Below are positions 46,265 through 56,274 of a stretch of DNA of 64,000 nt, piece by piece. Below the pieces are notes generated by a model that saw nothing but the letters and a program-made list of their open reading frames with translations, did no database searches and was not told the DNA's origin. Position numbers and translations under genes: made by a program. The DNA is from Flexilinea flocculi (GTDB lineage Bacteria; Chloroflexota; Anaerolineae; Anaerolineales; Anaerolineaceae), in assembly GCF_001192795.1 (NCBI RefSeq), contig NZ_DF968181.1, forward strand, positions 1,912,974 through 1,976,973. Direction: 5' to 3'. Numbering within the stretch: the first letter of the stretch is position 1; the number at the start of each line of letters is the position of its first letter.

Positions 46265-46388
46265 CAGAAATTCGAAATGTAGATATAAGCTTTTCAAAAA
46301 AGTAGAAAAGAAGTTGTTGTGATTTTCTTTCGCTTCGCGTTAAAAAATCACAACAACTTCTTATTTTGTCCCAATTTCGAATCGCTAT
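46265..46388. repeat. Palindromic intergenic element, copy 12 (124 bp, perfect 19-bp stem)
   Basis: Left end CAGAAATTCGAAATG, right end AATTTCGAATCGCTA. Positions 46308-46326 pair perfectly with 46344-46362. The hairpin is 43 nt from the left end and 26 nt from the right end, the reverse of copy 1. It lies between the convergent M20 gene and sugar permease gene. Confidence 0.9.
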
Positions 46389-46426
46389 TTTATAAAGCCC
46401 CACTCTTTCAAAATCGGAAATTACTT

Positions 46427-47410
46427 TTAAGCTTTGCGTGCATTCTTTCTCATATCAAGAATAACCGCAACAATAATCACAACACCTTCCACGATTTGCT
46501 GCAAATAAGATTGGATTCCTAAAATTGTCATACCATTGCGCATAACGGAAAGCACCAAAGCACCAACAACAGCGCCCCAGACCGTTCCGATCCCGCCGGA
46601 CTGACTGGTACCGCCAATTGTCGTTGACGCAATTGCAGTCAACTCATAGCCGGAAGCCAATCCGGGTTGGGCTGAGACCATTCGGCCGGTTGAAACAATT
46701 GCCGCAACGCCGGCGCACATCCCCATATAGGTATATACCCAAAGCAGGATTTTCTTTACGTTGACGCCAGATACTTCTGCTGCGTTAATATTTCCTCCAA
46801 CAGCAAAAGTTCTTTTTCCAAAGCGTGTGTTATTCAATAAAATTTTTGTAATGATGATCATGCCCAAGTATATTACTACCGGCATTGGTATACCCAACAG
46901 TCGTCCCTGCCCGATAAATTCAAAGGATGGAATTAAGGTACTGACAGGTTTTCCGGATGTATAGATATACGCAAAACCACGGCAAATCGTCATCATCCCC
47001 AAAGTTGCAATAAAAGCCGGAATGCCGGTAAAAGCAATCAGACCACCATTAATTGCACCGCAAATCGCACCGATCAATAATCCAGCCAGAATGGGTACAA
47101 TAATCGGCAGTTCGGCCATATTGGCAAAATATTTCGTAGATGCCGTACTGCTCTGGCCCAGACTGGCAGCTATCACAGCGCACAATGCTAAAATCGAGCC
47201 TACAGAAAGATCAATTCCTTTCGAAACAATTACAACGGTCATACCCAGCGCTAATATTCCATACACGGAACATTGCGTTAAAATATTCAAAATATTATTC
47301 AATGTTCGAAAGCTCGGTTTGATCATACTCATCGCAATAATCATTACGATTAATACAAACACGATTCCATATTTTGTAAAAATCTCTTGCAATCGATTTT
47401 GATGTTTCAT
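46427..47410 (-). CDS. ABC sugar permease, RbsC-like
   Basis: 327-residue BPD_transp_2 permease with about nine TM helices. QCSVYGILALGMTVVIVSKGIDLSVGS and VGGNINAAEVSGVNVKK are the RbsC/XylH-type signatures. A GAGGA site precedes ATG 47410. It is last in the SBP-ATPase-permease operon, 18 bp after the ATPase. Confidence 0.94.
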   Translation of the reverse strand: MKHQNRLQEIFTKYGIVFVLIVMIIAMSMIKPSFRTLNNILNILTQCSVYGILALGMTVVIVSKGIDLSVGSILALCAVIAASLGQSSTASTKYFANMAELPIIVPILAGLLIGAICGAINGGLIAFTGIPAFIATLGMMTICRGFAYIYTSGKPVSTLIPSFEFIGQGRLLGIPMPVVIYLGMIIITKILLNNTRFGKRTFAVGGNINAAEVSGVNVKKILLWVYTYMGMCAGVAAIVSTGRMVSAQPGLASGYELTAIASTTIGGTSQSGGIGTVWGAVVGALVLSVMRNGMTILGIQSYLQQIVEGVVIIVAVILDMRKNARKA

Positions 47411-47428
47411 TGAATCCTCTTTTATCCC

Positions 47429-48940
47429 TTAAAAATCATCTTGCGTTCCGGTTGCATACCGCATGATGGTATCTTGTGTCAAATCCGATGAGTTCTCCAA
47501 CAAGCCTGTCATTTTCCCTTCATGCATCACCATGATTCTGTCGCTCATGCCTAATATTTCCGGCAATTCCGAAGAAACCATCACAATACATTTTCCTTCA
47601 CTGGCGAGCATTGTGATCAATTTATAAATCTCTGCTTTAGCGCCAACATCGATTCCGCGAGTCGGTTCGTCCAGGAATAGGATATCGGGACCTGTCATCA
47701 GCCACCTCGCCATTAATACTTTTTGCTGATTCCCGCCGCTGAGATTCTGGATTGCCTGTTTCAGACTCGGCGTTTTGATCTGAATCTTCTCAACAAATTC
47801 ATTACACCCTTTTGTAACTGCTCTGTCATCCACCAGCCCGATTTTTGAAAGGAATTGATCGTAATTCGGAATCGCAATATTTGAATCCACTCCCAATACT
47901 GCAAAAATTCCTGTTGCTCTGCGATCCTCTGTTAAAAAGCCCATTTTATTGGCTATGCCATCCATAGGGCTATTAATTTCGGCCAGTTTCCCATTAATCC
48001 AAATTTCGCCGGATATTTTTGGACGCATGCCAAATATCGTTTCAATCACTTCCGTTCTGCCAGCTCCTACCAATCCGGCAATTCCGAAAATTTCACCCTT
48101 TCGTACTTCAAAAGAAATATTATGAAAATACTTTTTATGAGATAAATTCTTTACTTCAAGGATTGTTTCACCAATCGTACACGGGATTTTAGGATACATC
48201 TCATCCATGGTACGGCCAATCATCATTGTAATGATTTGATCCATCGTTAATTGATCGATTGCTTCAGTGCCAACATTCTTTCCATCTCTGAAAACAGTTA
48301 CCTTATCTGCAATTTCAAAAATCTCAGCTAATCGATGAGAGATATAGATGATTGAAGTACCCTGTTTTTTCAGTTTCCGGATAATTTTGAACAACTGCTG
48401 TTCTTCGTGTTCCGTCAAAGCAGAGGATGGCTCATCCATAATAATCAACTTGGCATCATAAGAAATCGCTTTCGCAATTTCCACCATCTGCATCTTTGCA
48501 ACAGTCAAATTTACCATCAAAGTGCGAGGATCTTCGTCCAGTTCAATTTCTTGCAGCACCCTCAAGCTTTTGTTATACATTTCCTGATGATCGACTAGTC
48601 CGAATCGGTTTAACGGTTCTCTTCCAAGCCAAAGGTTTTCCATGATCGGGCGATACAAAACAGGTGACAGTTCCTGATGGATCATAGAGATACCCATCGT
48701 CAATGCCTGTGCAGTTGAATAATGCTCAATCTTTTTTCCAGCAAAATAAATATCTCCGGAAGAAACCGGATACAATCCGATCAAACATTTCATTAATGTA
48801 GACTTGCCGGCTCCATTCTCACCTACCAATGCATGAACTTCACCATAACCGACATTCAGATTTACACCTTTGAGGGCTTTCACACCTGGGAAATTCTTCT
48901 CAATGTTCACCATCTGCAGAAGATCTTTTTCTTTTTCCAT
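47429..48940 (-). CDS. ABC sugar importer ATPase, RbsA/MglA-like
   Basis: The start is set at ATG 48940, preceded by AGGAG; an upstream ATG at 48967 in the same frame is less likely. The 503-residue tandem ATPase has the N-terminal Walker A GENGAGKSTLMKCL, LTVAKMQMVEIAKA and IIMDEPSSAL. The C-terminal half has the degenerate GLVGAGRTEVIETIF and LSGGNQQKVLMARWL. It is a typical ribose/galactose/inositol-type importer ATPase. Confidence 0.95.
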   Translation of the reverse strand: MEKEKDLLQMVNIEKNFPGVKALKGVNLNVGYGEVHALVGENGAGKSTLMKCLIGLYPVSSGDIYFAGKKIEHYSTAQALTMGISMIHQELSPVLYRPIMENLWLGREPLNRFGLVDHQEMYNKSLRVLQEIELDEDPRTLMVNLTVAKMQMVEIAKAISYDAKLIIMDEPSSALTEHEEQQLFKIIRKLKKQGTSIIYISHRLAEIFEIADKVTVFRDGKNVGTEAIDQLTMDQIITMMIGRTMDEMYPKIPCTIGETILEVKNLSHKKYFHNISFEVRKGEIFGIAGLVGAGRTEVIETIFGMRPKISGEIWINGKLAEINSPMDGIANKMGFLTEDRRATGIFAVLGVDSNIAIPNYDQFLSKIGLVDDRAVTKGCNEFVEKIQIKTPSLKQAIQNLSGGNQQKVLMARWLMTGPDILFLDEPTRGIDVGAKAEIYKLITMLASEGKCIVMVSSELPEILGMSDRIMVMHEGKMTGLLENSSDLTQDTIMRYATGTQDDF

Positions 48941-49063
48941 CGTTTCTCCTCGTAGGATTTTTTTCATCTTGAATTCAAAAATATTCTACTAACTATAGAA
49001 AAGAAAGTAAAAGACTTTTAATCACAAGATGCATGTAAATTTCCTAAAATAAAAAATCCAAAA

Positions 49064-49100
49064 AAAGAGGAGGAAGGGAATTCCTTCCTCCCTCCTCTTT
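49064..49100 (-). terminator. Intercistronic attenuator between binding-protein and ATPase genes
   Basis: GGAGGAAGG (49069-49077) pairs with 49083-49091 and flanking AGAGG/CCTCT pairs extend it. Read on the minus strand, a TTTTTT run follows. It probably terminates part of the transcripts after the binding-protein gene. Confidence 0.7.
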
Positions 49101-49117
49101 AATTCACAACCAATAAA

Positions 49118-50065
49118 TTATTCGAAATCTGCAATGTTTTCAGGGGTTACCAGAACATACGGAATCATCGTAATCGGATCGACTTTTTCACCGGCAAGAA
49201 CTTGCATGGCAATTTTCATTCCACCTTCGCCCTGCCCTTTGCCATCCTGCAACACAGATGCATCCAGACGTCCTTCTTTAATCGCTACCTTAGCATCGTC
49301 AATCAGATCAACACCCATTACGATTACTTTGTCTTTTATTTTTGCAGCTTCTAACGCTTCAATGGCGCCAAGTGCCATTTCGTCATTATTTGCCAGAATC
49401 GCTTTCAATTCATCACCAAAAGCGGTAATCCAGTTTTCAGTAATGGACATACCCTGATCACGCTGCCAGTCACCGTTTTTCTCAGCCAACAGTTTGTAAC
49501 CAGGATATTTATTCAGAACCTGTTTGTTCCCTTCAGTTCGAGCAACAGCAGCTTCATTGGAAAGCATACCGACAAGGATCGCATAGCCTGCTTTTGCATC
49601 TTCGCCTAATTTTTTGACAAGATATTCAGCCTGGAAAATACCGGCATCGATTGATTCCGAACCAACATAGTACGTGTTGGCAGGAATTTCTTCAGCCTTG
49701 AGCCCAGCGAAGGGATTTCTATTGACAAAAACGAGCGGAATTTTTGCTTCGGCAGCTAATTTGATAATCGGATCCATCGCGCTTGTATCGACCGGGACGA
49801 CAACCAATGCATCAACGCCTTCGGAAATAAAAACCTTGATCTGATCCTGCTGTTTAATAACATCTTCGCCAGCATCCGAATAAGAATAATCGATACCATT
49901 TGCTTCCGCATAGGCTCTCGCATATCCTTCGATCACAGTCTGGAATGTATCATTGAAGTTGTTGCAGGAATAACCAATTTTGATTTTATCCGCAGCGCTT
50001 ACTGCTCCGGGAAGAACTCCCATGGCAAGGACAACAATAAGAATTAATACTAAATACTTTTTCAT
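49118..50065 (-). CDS. Periplasmic sugar-binding protein, RbsB-like
   Basis: 315-residue secreted binding protein. The signal peptide KKYLVLILIVVLAMGVLPGAVSAA is cleaved at about residue 25. The Peripla_BP_4 domain has KIGYSCNNFNDTFQTVIEGYA, EGVDALVVVPVDTSAMDPII, and VFVNRNPF as a likely ligand contact. The adjacent IolG-like dehydrogenase suggests an inositol- or aldose-like ligand. A LacI-type operator lies about 90 bp upstream and an attenuator follows the gene. Confidence 0.93.
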   Translation of the reverse strand: MKKYLVLILIVVLAMGVLPGAVSAADKIKIGYSCNNFNDTFQTVIEGYARAYAEANGIDYSYSDAGEDVIKQQDQIKVFISEGVDALVVVPVDTSAMDPIIKLAAEAKIPLVFVNRNPFAGLKAEEIPANTYYVGSESIDAGIFQAEYLVKKLGEDAKAGYAILVGMLSNEAAVARTEGNKQVLNKYPGYKLLAEKNGDWQRDQGMSITENWITAFGDELKAILANNDEMALGAIEALEAAKIKDKVIVMGVDLIDDAKVAIKEGRLDASVLQDGKGQGEGGMKIAMQVLAGEKVDPITMIPYVLVTPENIADFE

Positions 50066-50156
50066 TATCTTCTCCTTAAAAATATAGAAAACTTATAACA
50101 ACTTACACAAACTGGATTTTGCCGAAACGCCTGCAATAATGGAAAACGATTTGGGA

Positions 50157-50172
50157 TTGCAAACGTTTACAA
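50157..50172. promoter_or_regulatory. LacI-family-type operator upstream of the sugar importer
   Basis: TTGCAAACGTTTACAA is a near-perfect palindrome matching the TGnAAnCGnTTnCA pattern of LacI/GalR-type operators, centred on CG. It lies about 92 bp upstream of the binding-protein start. No LacI-family gene is in the window. Confidence 0.65.
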
Positions 50173-50277
50173 CGGTATAACTGATTATATCAAGTCTCGA
50201 GTAAATATATAGATGATATTAAGCTATGATTCTTAAACAAATTATATGACATAAATCATAAATTGTTATTCTAAAAT

Positions 50278-50404
50278 CAATAATACGATTCGTATTAAGA
50301 GGTGAATTTTTTTTATCGTAGTTCGTTTACGTTCTGCGCAAAAACAACACGATAACAAAACTTCTCTCTTAGGTCAAAAGTTCTTACCCGATTTCGAATT
50401 GCTG
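50278..50404. repeat. Palindromic intergenic element, copy 13 (127 bp)
   Basis: Left end CAATAATACGATTCG, right end GATTTCGAATTGCTG. The core TTTATCGTAGTTCGTTT pairs imperfectly with AAAAACAACACGATAACAAA around ACGTTCTGCGC. It lies in the 614-bp divergent gap between the sugar importer and the IolG-like gene. The rest of the gap holds the LacI-type operator and no gene. Confidence 0.75.
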
Positions 50405-50679
50405 GTTTGAAAGGTTATTCAAAAATTCGGCTTTTAGTTTTACAATCAATCGATCATATATGAAAATATCTGCATTTTTTCTGCAGTTCTCGATCTAATT
50501 CTTGCAGGATATCTAAAATTCGATATGCACGTCTGGCAATTGAAAATTACCTGAGAATGAAAAATAATCCTTTACAGATCGAGGATTCACAGCTCAGTAA
50601 TACAGATCGCAAATATACCCGCAGACAGAATTGCAGATTATTTTCGACAATATATTAAATTCCATGAAAAGGAGCATAT

Positions 50680-51705
50680 ATGGAAAAGGTAAAAATTGGA
50701 GTTGCAGGGTTGGGTCGTTTAGGAAAAATACACGCAAGAAATCTGGCATTTAAAATTCCCGGAGCAGAATTAACCGCCGCCTGCAGTTTATTGGAAAGCG
50801 AATTAGCCTATGCAAAAAATGAGCTGAATGTTCAGGACTGCTATACCAATTATGATGAAATGCTTGCCAAAGCAGATATTCAGGCAGTTGCAATCGTCAC
50901 GTCAAGCGGAGAACATTGCAAACAGCTTGCTGCGGCGTTAGATGCGGGAAAACATGTTTTTTGTGAAAAACCGTTGGGCATCACAGTGGATGAGTGCTTT
51001 GCAGCGGAAAAAGCAGTTGAAAAGCACCCCGAAAAAGTCTTTTTACTCGGTTTTATGCGGCGATTTGATCCATCGTATGTATATGCCAAAGCGAAAATAG
51101 AAGATGGTGCGATTGGAGAACCTTACCTTGTAAAAGCAACGGGAGTCGATCCTTTGAAATATATTGAGGGCGCACTAAAATTTGCAAAAACAAGCGGCGG
51201 CTTGTTCATCGACATGGCGATTCATGATATTGATCTGATGCGATGGTTCCTTAAATCGGATCCTGTCTCCGTTTATGCTGTCGGATCCAGTTATGGATTC
51301 CCACAATTTGCAGAAATCGGTGATGCCGAAGCCGGTTGTGCACTCTACAAATTTCAAAATGATGCGATGGGAATCATTCACACAGGACGAACTGCAGCTC
51401 ACGGATATCATATCGAAACAGAAATAGTCGGTACAAAGGGATCGATCCGGATCAGTCCAGTCCCGCAAAAAAATCTAGCAATTTTATACAACGAACAGGG
51501 CGTTGTCACAGAATGCGTCGAAGCGTTCCCGGAACGTTTTGATGAAGCCTATCGCTCAGAATTACAGTATTTCATTGATTGCGTTCTGACCGGTAAAACT
51601 CCTGAAATCAATGTTTATGATGGAACACGATCAACTCAAATCGCATTTGCCACAACGCGTTCTTTTAAAGAAGGCGCATTGGTTCATATCCAATATTCAG
51701 ATTGA
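50680..51705 (+). CDS. Gfo/Idh/MocA-family dehydrogenase, inositol 2-dehydrogenase-like
   Basis: 341-residue NAD(P)-dependent oxidoreductase. The N-terminal Rossmann motif KIGVAGLGRLGKIHARNL is followed by CEKPLGITVDE (catalytic Lys) and FMRRFDPSYVYAKAKIEDG. GGLFIDMAIHDIDLMRW, with the conserved Asp-x-x-x-His-Asp, is as in IolG. AAGGAG lies before the ATG. Together with the divergent importer it suggests oxidation of an imported polyol or sugar; myo-inositol is the best guess. Confidence 0.9.
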   Translation: MEKVKIGVAGLGRLGKIHARNLAFKIPGAELTAACSLLESELAYAKNELNVQDCYTNYDEMLAKADIQAVAIVTSSGEHCKQLAAALDAGKHVFCEKPLGITVDECFAAEKAVEKHPEKVFLLGFMRRFDPSYVYAKAKIEDGAIGEPYLVKATGVDPLKYIEGALKFAKTSGGLFIDMAIHDIDLMRWFLKSDPVSVYAVGSSYGFPQFAEIGDAEAGCALYKFQNDAMGIIHTGRTAAHGYHIETEIVGTKGSIRISPVPQKNLAILYNEQGVVTECVEAFPERFDEAYRSELQYFIDCVLTGKTPEINVYDGTRSTQIAFATTRSFKEGALVHIQYSD

Positions 51706-51725
51706 AAGTTAAATTCACAAAAAGG

Positions 51726-51863
51726 CAGTAATCCCCGAATTTCGAAATATAAGAGTCTTACGAATTAATTGAAATAGCTTATAGGTGCGTTGGATGAGCG
51801 TGAAACGCAAAAACAACACACCTATAAACCATCCTCATCAAATATCGGATTACCGATTTTCTG
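51726..51863. repeat. Palindromic intergenic element, copy 14 (138 bp)
   Basis: Left end CAGTAATCCCCGAATTTCGAA, right end GGATTACCGATTTTCTG. The core TTATAGGTGCGTTG (51779-51792) pairs with 51814-51827 with one C-A exception. The loop is ATGAGCGTGAAACGC-like. It lies between the convergent dehydrogenase and hybrid kinase genes. Confidence 0.8.
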
Positions 51864-51907
51864 TAATAATTTGTGAAAATAAATTTGCCAGGATATTGAA
51901 TCTCAGC

Positions 51908-54900
51908 TTATTTTTTACCATTGTTTTCAAATAATCTTAATAAATCATCATATTGATATCGGTCAGCCATTTTTCGCAACTGATAAGAGAGATTCGGCGA
52001 AATGTCCGAAATTTCTTCAATTAACTCCATTAATTTATCGAATTGAGCATTCAAGGTAACGTTTTTTAACTGACTGAGCATTGTCGCAGGGATTAATGCC
52101 ATATCAGAACGGGTTAATAAGGACTCTTTCAAATTCTTCTGATTTTCTGTCTCAACTTGCTCTTCTTGATAAATAAAGATTTTTCCAAGTTGTTCCTCAA
52201 TTACGGAAAACAGTTCATAATCCTTAAAGGGTTTGCTGATATATCCACGCATTCCGCTATCCATAATTTTCTGTGTATCCAGATTCAGGACGGTTGCAGT
52301 CAATGCAATAATTGGTGTCGATTTGGTTAATTCCATCGCAAGAATTCTTCTGGCTGCTTCAAACCCGTCGATATTGGGCATTCGAATATCCATAAAAATC
52401 AGATCTGGCTTCACTTTTTGCACAGCTTCGATAGCTTTTCCGCCATCTTCAGCAACCATCGTTGTGAAACCAATCGGATCCAGCAAATCTTTAATGACGA
52501 GTCGGTTTTCTTCATTGTCATCCACGATTAATATGCGAATATCGTTTAAACCCGGTTTCAGACCGATAACCTGCTTTTCAATACGATCGACCGGTTTACT
52601 GATTTCTTCACATTCCTGAACTTCGATGACCACATGAAAACAGCTTCCTTTGCCAGGCGTACTGATCACAGTAATATCGCCTCCCATTAATTTTGCGTGT
52701 CCTTTGCTGATTGCCAGTCCAAGGCCTGTTCCGCCAATTACTTGAGATCCCCTTTGAGTTTGTTCAAATTTCTGGAACAACTTTGGAATATCATCCGCTT
52801 GAATTCCGATGCCGGTATCTTTGACATCGATAAACAAATTCAAACTCCTCGGGTCAGAACTCGAATTATTTTTCTCAGCATGGCAAATAATAGAAATTTC
52901 ACCCTCTTCAGTAAATTTCACTGCATTTCCGATCAGATTGATTAATATTGCTTTTAATTTATTCTCATCGGAAATAATGAATTGAGGCAATTTTGAATCA
53001 AGTTGAACGGTTAATATCAGATCCTTCCCTTTAATTTTTGGGATGAACATATTTTGAATATCTTTTATCAGAGACGGAAGAGAGAACTCAGCAGGATTAT
53101 ATGTGGAATGACCGGCTTCAATTTTTGACATTTCCAGAATCTCATTGATGAGCGTTAATAGGTGCTCCCCAGACCGGTTGATGATGTCTAAAAATTCGCG
53201 ATTTTTTTCATCCAACTGGTTGCTTTTGCGGATTATTTGTGAAAAGCCCAATATAGCATTCATTGGAGTACGGATTTCGTGGCTCATATTCGCTAAGAAT
53301 ATACTTTTTGCTTTATTGGCATCTTCCGCAGCTTCTTTTGCAGCTTTCAATTCACTTTCCATTTGCTTCTGGCTTGTAATATCCTGCAATACTCCGGAAA
53401 TAAGCATCCGCTTTCCATTTTTATCCCGCAAGACATTTCCAGTCTCATGAATCCAGATATTTCGTCCGTCAATAGGTCTTTTGTAAATAAATTCAACATC
53501 AAAACGATCTATTTTCCCTGATATCGTATCGTAGATTGCTCGAAATGCTTCCGTTGCCAAGTCAAAATCTCCAAGTCGGGCATTTATCAGACAATCTTTT
53601 TCAAGACTATAACAATGGTCATTTCGAACTTCTTCACCGCAGATTTCTACGACACGATCAGAGGCATAAAAATTACCCTTGTTATCCAACGGGATATACC
53701 AATAGCCCGATTTTGACAGCTCAAAGGCTATATCTGAAAAATTGTTGACTCTTCGGATTTCTTCTTCAATTTCTTTCCGCTCAGAATTATCAAAAACAGC
53801 CGTTCGGCTTCTGATAAAGTTGCCATCGGAATCATAAATACCGACTGCGCTGATAATGACAGGAAATACGCTGCCATCTTTCCGCACATATTCAAGCTCC
53901 AGATTAGAAATACTCCCGTTTTCTATAAACTGCGAAAAGGTCGCTTTAATTTTCTCCTGGCTTTCCGGGGTCGCTATTTCCAATTCAGTTTTTTCTCCAA
54001 CAATTTCTTTTTCGGAGTATCCCAACCACTTCAATTCAGTTTCATTGATCATTTGAAATACTCCATTTCGATCCAATGAATGGTATCCAATCGGCGCATG
54101 ATCATATAAATCCTGAACCTCGGCAGTTCGTTCATCGACACGCCTTTCCAACTCTCTGGAAAGATTGCGATATTTTTCTTCACTCTCACGCAACTTTTTT
54201 TCATTATTCCGCTGGTCAGTTACATCACGGATGATCAAAACCGCTTCACCAGCGACCGAATTTGCTACGACACGTGATTCATAAGTGAATACTTGACCTT
54301 CCCGCTGCAATTGATATTCAAAAAATTGAGTTCGTTTTTCTTCAAATGCCTTTTCAACCGCTCCCATACAGACAGAGCTGATTTCCTCTGAGATTAAATC
54401 TCGAATATTCTTTCCGATGAATTGATCAGGCAGGTCAAGAAACAAGAAATCGCCAGCAGAGTGATAATCAAGGAATGTACCATCTTTACGAATTCGGAAC
54501 AATAAATCGGGAATTGCGTCAACAATGACCTTATTTCGATGTTCACTGGCAATCAGGTTTTCTTCAATAATCTTTTTTTCTGTAATATCCTGGACAGCTC
54601 CATTGATACCGATCAGCCGATGATTCTCCGCATCCCATACGGGCCGCGAATAGGATCGAACCCAGACAATTCTTCCATCTTTCGTTACTGTTCGGATATC
54701 GCTGATGATCGATTCATTTCTGCGCAGCTTCTCCATATCCCGATCATCAATCTTAAGATCTTCCGGATAGACATGCGCTCGCCATCCGCCATGATCCAGG
54801 TATTCCTGAAACGTGTATCCGGTAATTTTTTCAAAAGCGCCGCCAACCCAACTCGTTCTGACGGATCCGTTTTCATCTACAACAGATGAAAAAATATAAT

Positions 54901-55894
54901 CGGTTGTTACCCCAAGAATCGAGCGGTATCTTTCCTCATTTTCCAGATTTTTTGCATTTGCCTCCATTAAATGGCGTGTTCGCTCGTTGACTTCTTTTCG
55001 CAGCAGCGCAATCCACCCCATTGCAACACCAAGCAATAGTATTGCGGAAAAAAGGAATATTAAAACAATTCTGGGCCATTTTCCAGTTGTTGACGGATTT
55101 AACCAGCGATCTGCAATTTTATAATAGACTGATCGTGTATCATTTTGCCATAACGCCAACTGAATATCAATTTGATCCAGTAAATCGTGATTTTTTCCAT
55201 TATCCACTGCGAAGAACAAGGAGGATGGAAATAGAAGGATATTTGTCTTTTTTAACTCATACTTTTGGGTGTGATAGTCGCCAAAAAATTGATTTGTAAG
55301 TGCAGCAGCTACAGTTCCATTAGACGCTAACTCGAAAGCCTCTGATTGCGAATTAACCAGTACGATTTCGACCGAAAGCTTATCTTTAGCGATCATTTCC
55401 TGAAAAAGAGGAAGTTGAATTGAGTCTCTTAGAATTGAGATTTTTTTTCCTTCTAATTGGTTGATCCATTCAATCGGGAAATCTTTATTTGAATATATCC
55501 GAGACCAGCTTTTAAATACGGGAATTTGATTAAAATCAAATATTTCATCTCGCTGCGGGGAAAAGGCGACATCAGGCATCAAATCAATGGAGCCGTTATC
55601 TAATGCTTCCAGGCATTCATCCCATTCGCACGGGAAATAATTGATGGACCATTTTTCTTTATATGCGATTTCGGACAGTAAGTCGACAAAAAAACCATCC
55701 GGATTTCCCTCTTTATTCAAAAAGATTTTTGGCTCGTTTTCATATAATCCTACACGAATTGTCTTACTTTCTGATTGGACCGATGGAACAATGAACATCA
55801 ACCAGAAAATAAGAAAAAACAGAGACAAAATCAGATTTAGTATTCTGGGACTTCTTGTTTCGAAAAACATAAAGAATTTCATAGTATTTTTCAT
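51908..55894 (-). CDS. Hybrid sensor histidine kinase with periplasmic binding domain, four PAS domains and receiver
   Basis: 1328 residues. In order: TM or signal (about 18-38); SBP_bac_3 ligand-binding domain (about 44-270; IRVGLYENEPKIFLNKEGNPDGFFVDLL); TM (about 275-297); four PAS/PAC units (about 315-440, 445-570, 605-725, 730-865). Then HisKA with FLANMSHEIRTPMNAI, a HATPase domain with GTGLGLAISKGHAKLMGG, and a receiver domain (about 1140-1260) with DLIFMDIRMPN. The C-terminal 65 residues look helical but show no phosphotransfer His. The ligand is probably an amino acid or small solute. No separate response regulator is adjacent. Confidence 0.93.
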   Translation of the reverse strand: MKNTMKFFMFFETRSPRILNLILSLFFLIFWLMFIVPSVQSESKTIRVGLYENEPKIFLNKEGNPDGFFVDLLSEIAYKEKWSINYFPCEWDECLEALDNGSIDLMPDVAFSPQRDEIFDFNQIPVFKSWSRIYSNKDFPIEWINQLEGKKISILRDSIQLPLFQEMIAKDKLSVEIVLVNSQSEAFELASNGTVAAALTNQFFGDYHTQKYELKKTNILLFPSSLFFAVDNGKNHDLLDQIDIQLALWQNDTRSVYYKIADRWLNPSTTGKWPRIVLIFLFSAILLLGVAMGWIALLRKEVNERTRHLMEANAKNLENEERYRSILGVTTDYIFSSVVDENGSVRTSWVGGAFEKITGYTFQEYLDHGGWRAHVYPEDLKIDDRDMEKLRRNESIISDIRTVTKDGRIVWVRSYSRPVWDAENHRLIGINGAVQDITEKKIIEENLIASEHRNKVIVDAIPDLLFRIRKDGTFLDYHSAGDFLFLDLPDQFIGKNIRDLISEEISSVCMGAVEKAFEEKRTQFFEYQLQREGQVFTYESRVVANSVAGEAVLIIRDVTDQRNNEKKLRESEEKYRNLSRELERRVDERTAEVQDLYDHAPIGYHSLDRNGVFQMINETELKWLGYSEKEIVGEKTELEIATPESQEKIKATFSQFIENGSISNLELEYVRKDGSVFPVIISAVGIYDSDGNFIRSRTAVFDNSERKEIEEEIRRVNNFSDIAFELSKSGYWYIPLDNKGNFYASDRVVEICGEEVRNDHCYSLEKDCLINARLGDFDLATEAFRAIYDTISGKIDRFDVEFIYKRPIDGRNIWIHETGNVLRDKNGKRMLISGVLQDITSQKQMESELKAAKEAAEDANKAKSIFLANMSHEIRTPMNAILGFSQIIRKSNQLDEKNREFLDIINRSGEHLLTLINEILEMSKIEAGHSTYNPAEFSLPSLIKDIQNMFIPKIKGKDLILTVQLDSKLPQFIISDENKLKAILINLIGNAVKFTEEGEISIICHAEKNNSSSDPRSLNLFIDVKDTGIGIQADDIPKLFQKFEQTQRGSQVIGGTGLGLAISKGHAKLMGGDITVISTPGKGSCFHVVIEVQECEEISKPVDRIEKQVIGLKPGLNDIRILIVDDNEENRLVIKDLLDPIGFTTMVAEDGGKAIEAVQKVKPDLIFMDIRMPNIDGFEAARRILAMELTKSTPIIALTATVLNLDTQKIMDSGMRGYISKPFKDYELFSVIEEQLGKIFIYQEEQVETENQKNLKESLLTRSDMALIPATMLSQLKNVTLNAQFDKLMELIEEISDISPNLSYQLRKMADRYQYDDLLRLFENNGKK

Positions 55895-56036
55895 GTAGAA
55901 TCCGTGATGAAATCAATAAATCATATAATTTATATTTGATCAATTTATCGTTTAGTGATTAAAAATTTGAAAAGGAATATTCGATTTTCATTACGTTTTA
56001 CTCTTTTGATTATACTCAATCCATAATCCATTTGAT

Positions 56037-56159
56037 CAGTAATTCAAAATATGGAAAAACCTTTCGAATAAAAAGAGGAAATATGTAGCTCTTATGGTTT
56101 TTACGCGGAGCCTAAAACCATAAGGACCAAACGGATTCATTACAAATTTCAAATTACTG
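56037..56159. repeat. Palindromic intergenic element, copy 15 (123 bp)
   Basis: The best-preserved ends in the window: CAGTAATTCAAAATATGG on the left and AATTTCAAATTACTG on the right. The core CTTATGGTTTT (56091-56101) pairs perfectly with 56114-56124 around TACGCGGAGCCT. It lies in the 380-bp gap between PopT-like and hybrid kinase genes, where no gene is seen. Confidence 0.88.
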
Positions 56160-56274
56160 ACCACGGAGAAATCAATTCGCTTTCTTATAATTTTATCAAT
56201 AAAAATAAAAGCCGGTATTGTGAAAAAAAGCCACAATACCGGCTATATTATTTTTGGATATCTATATAAAACTC

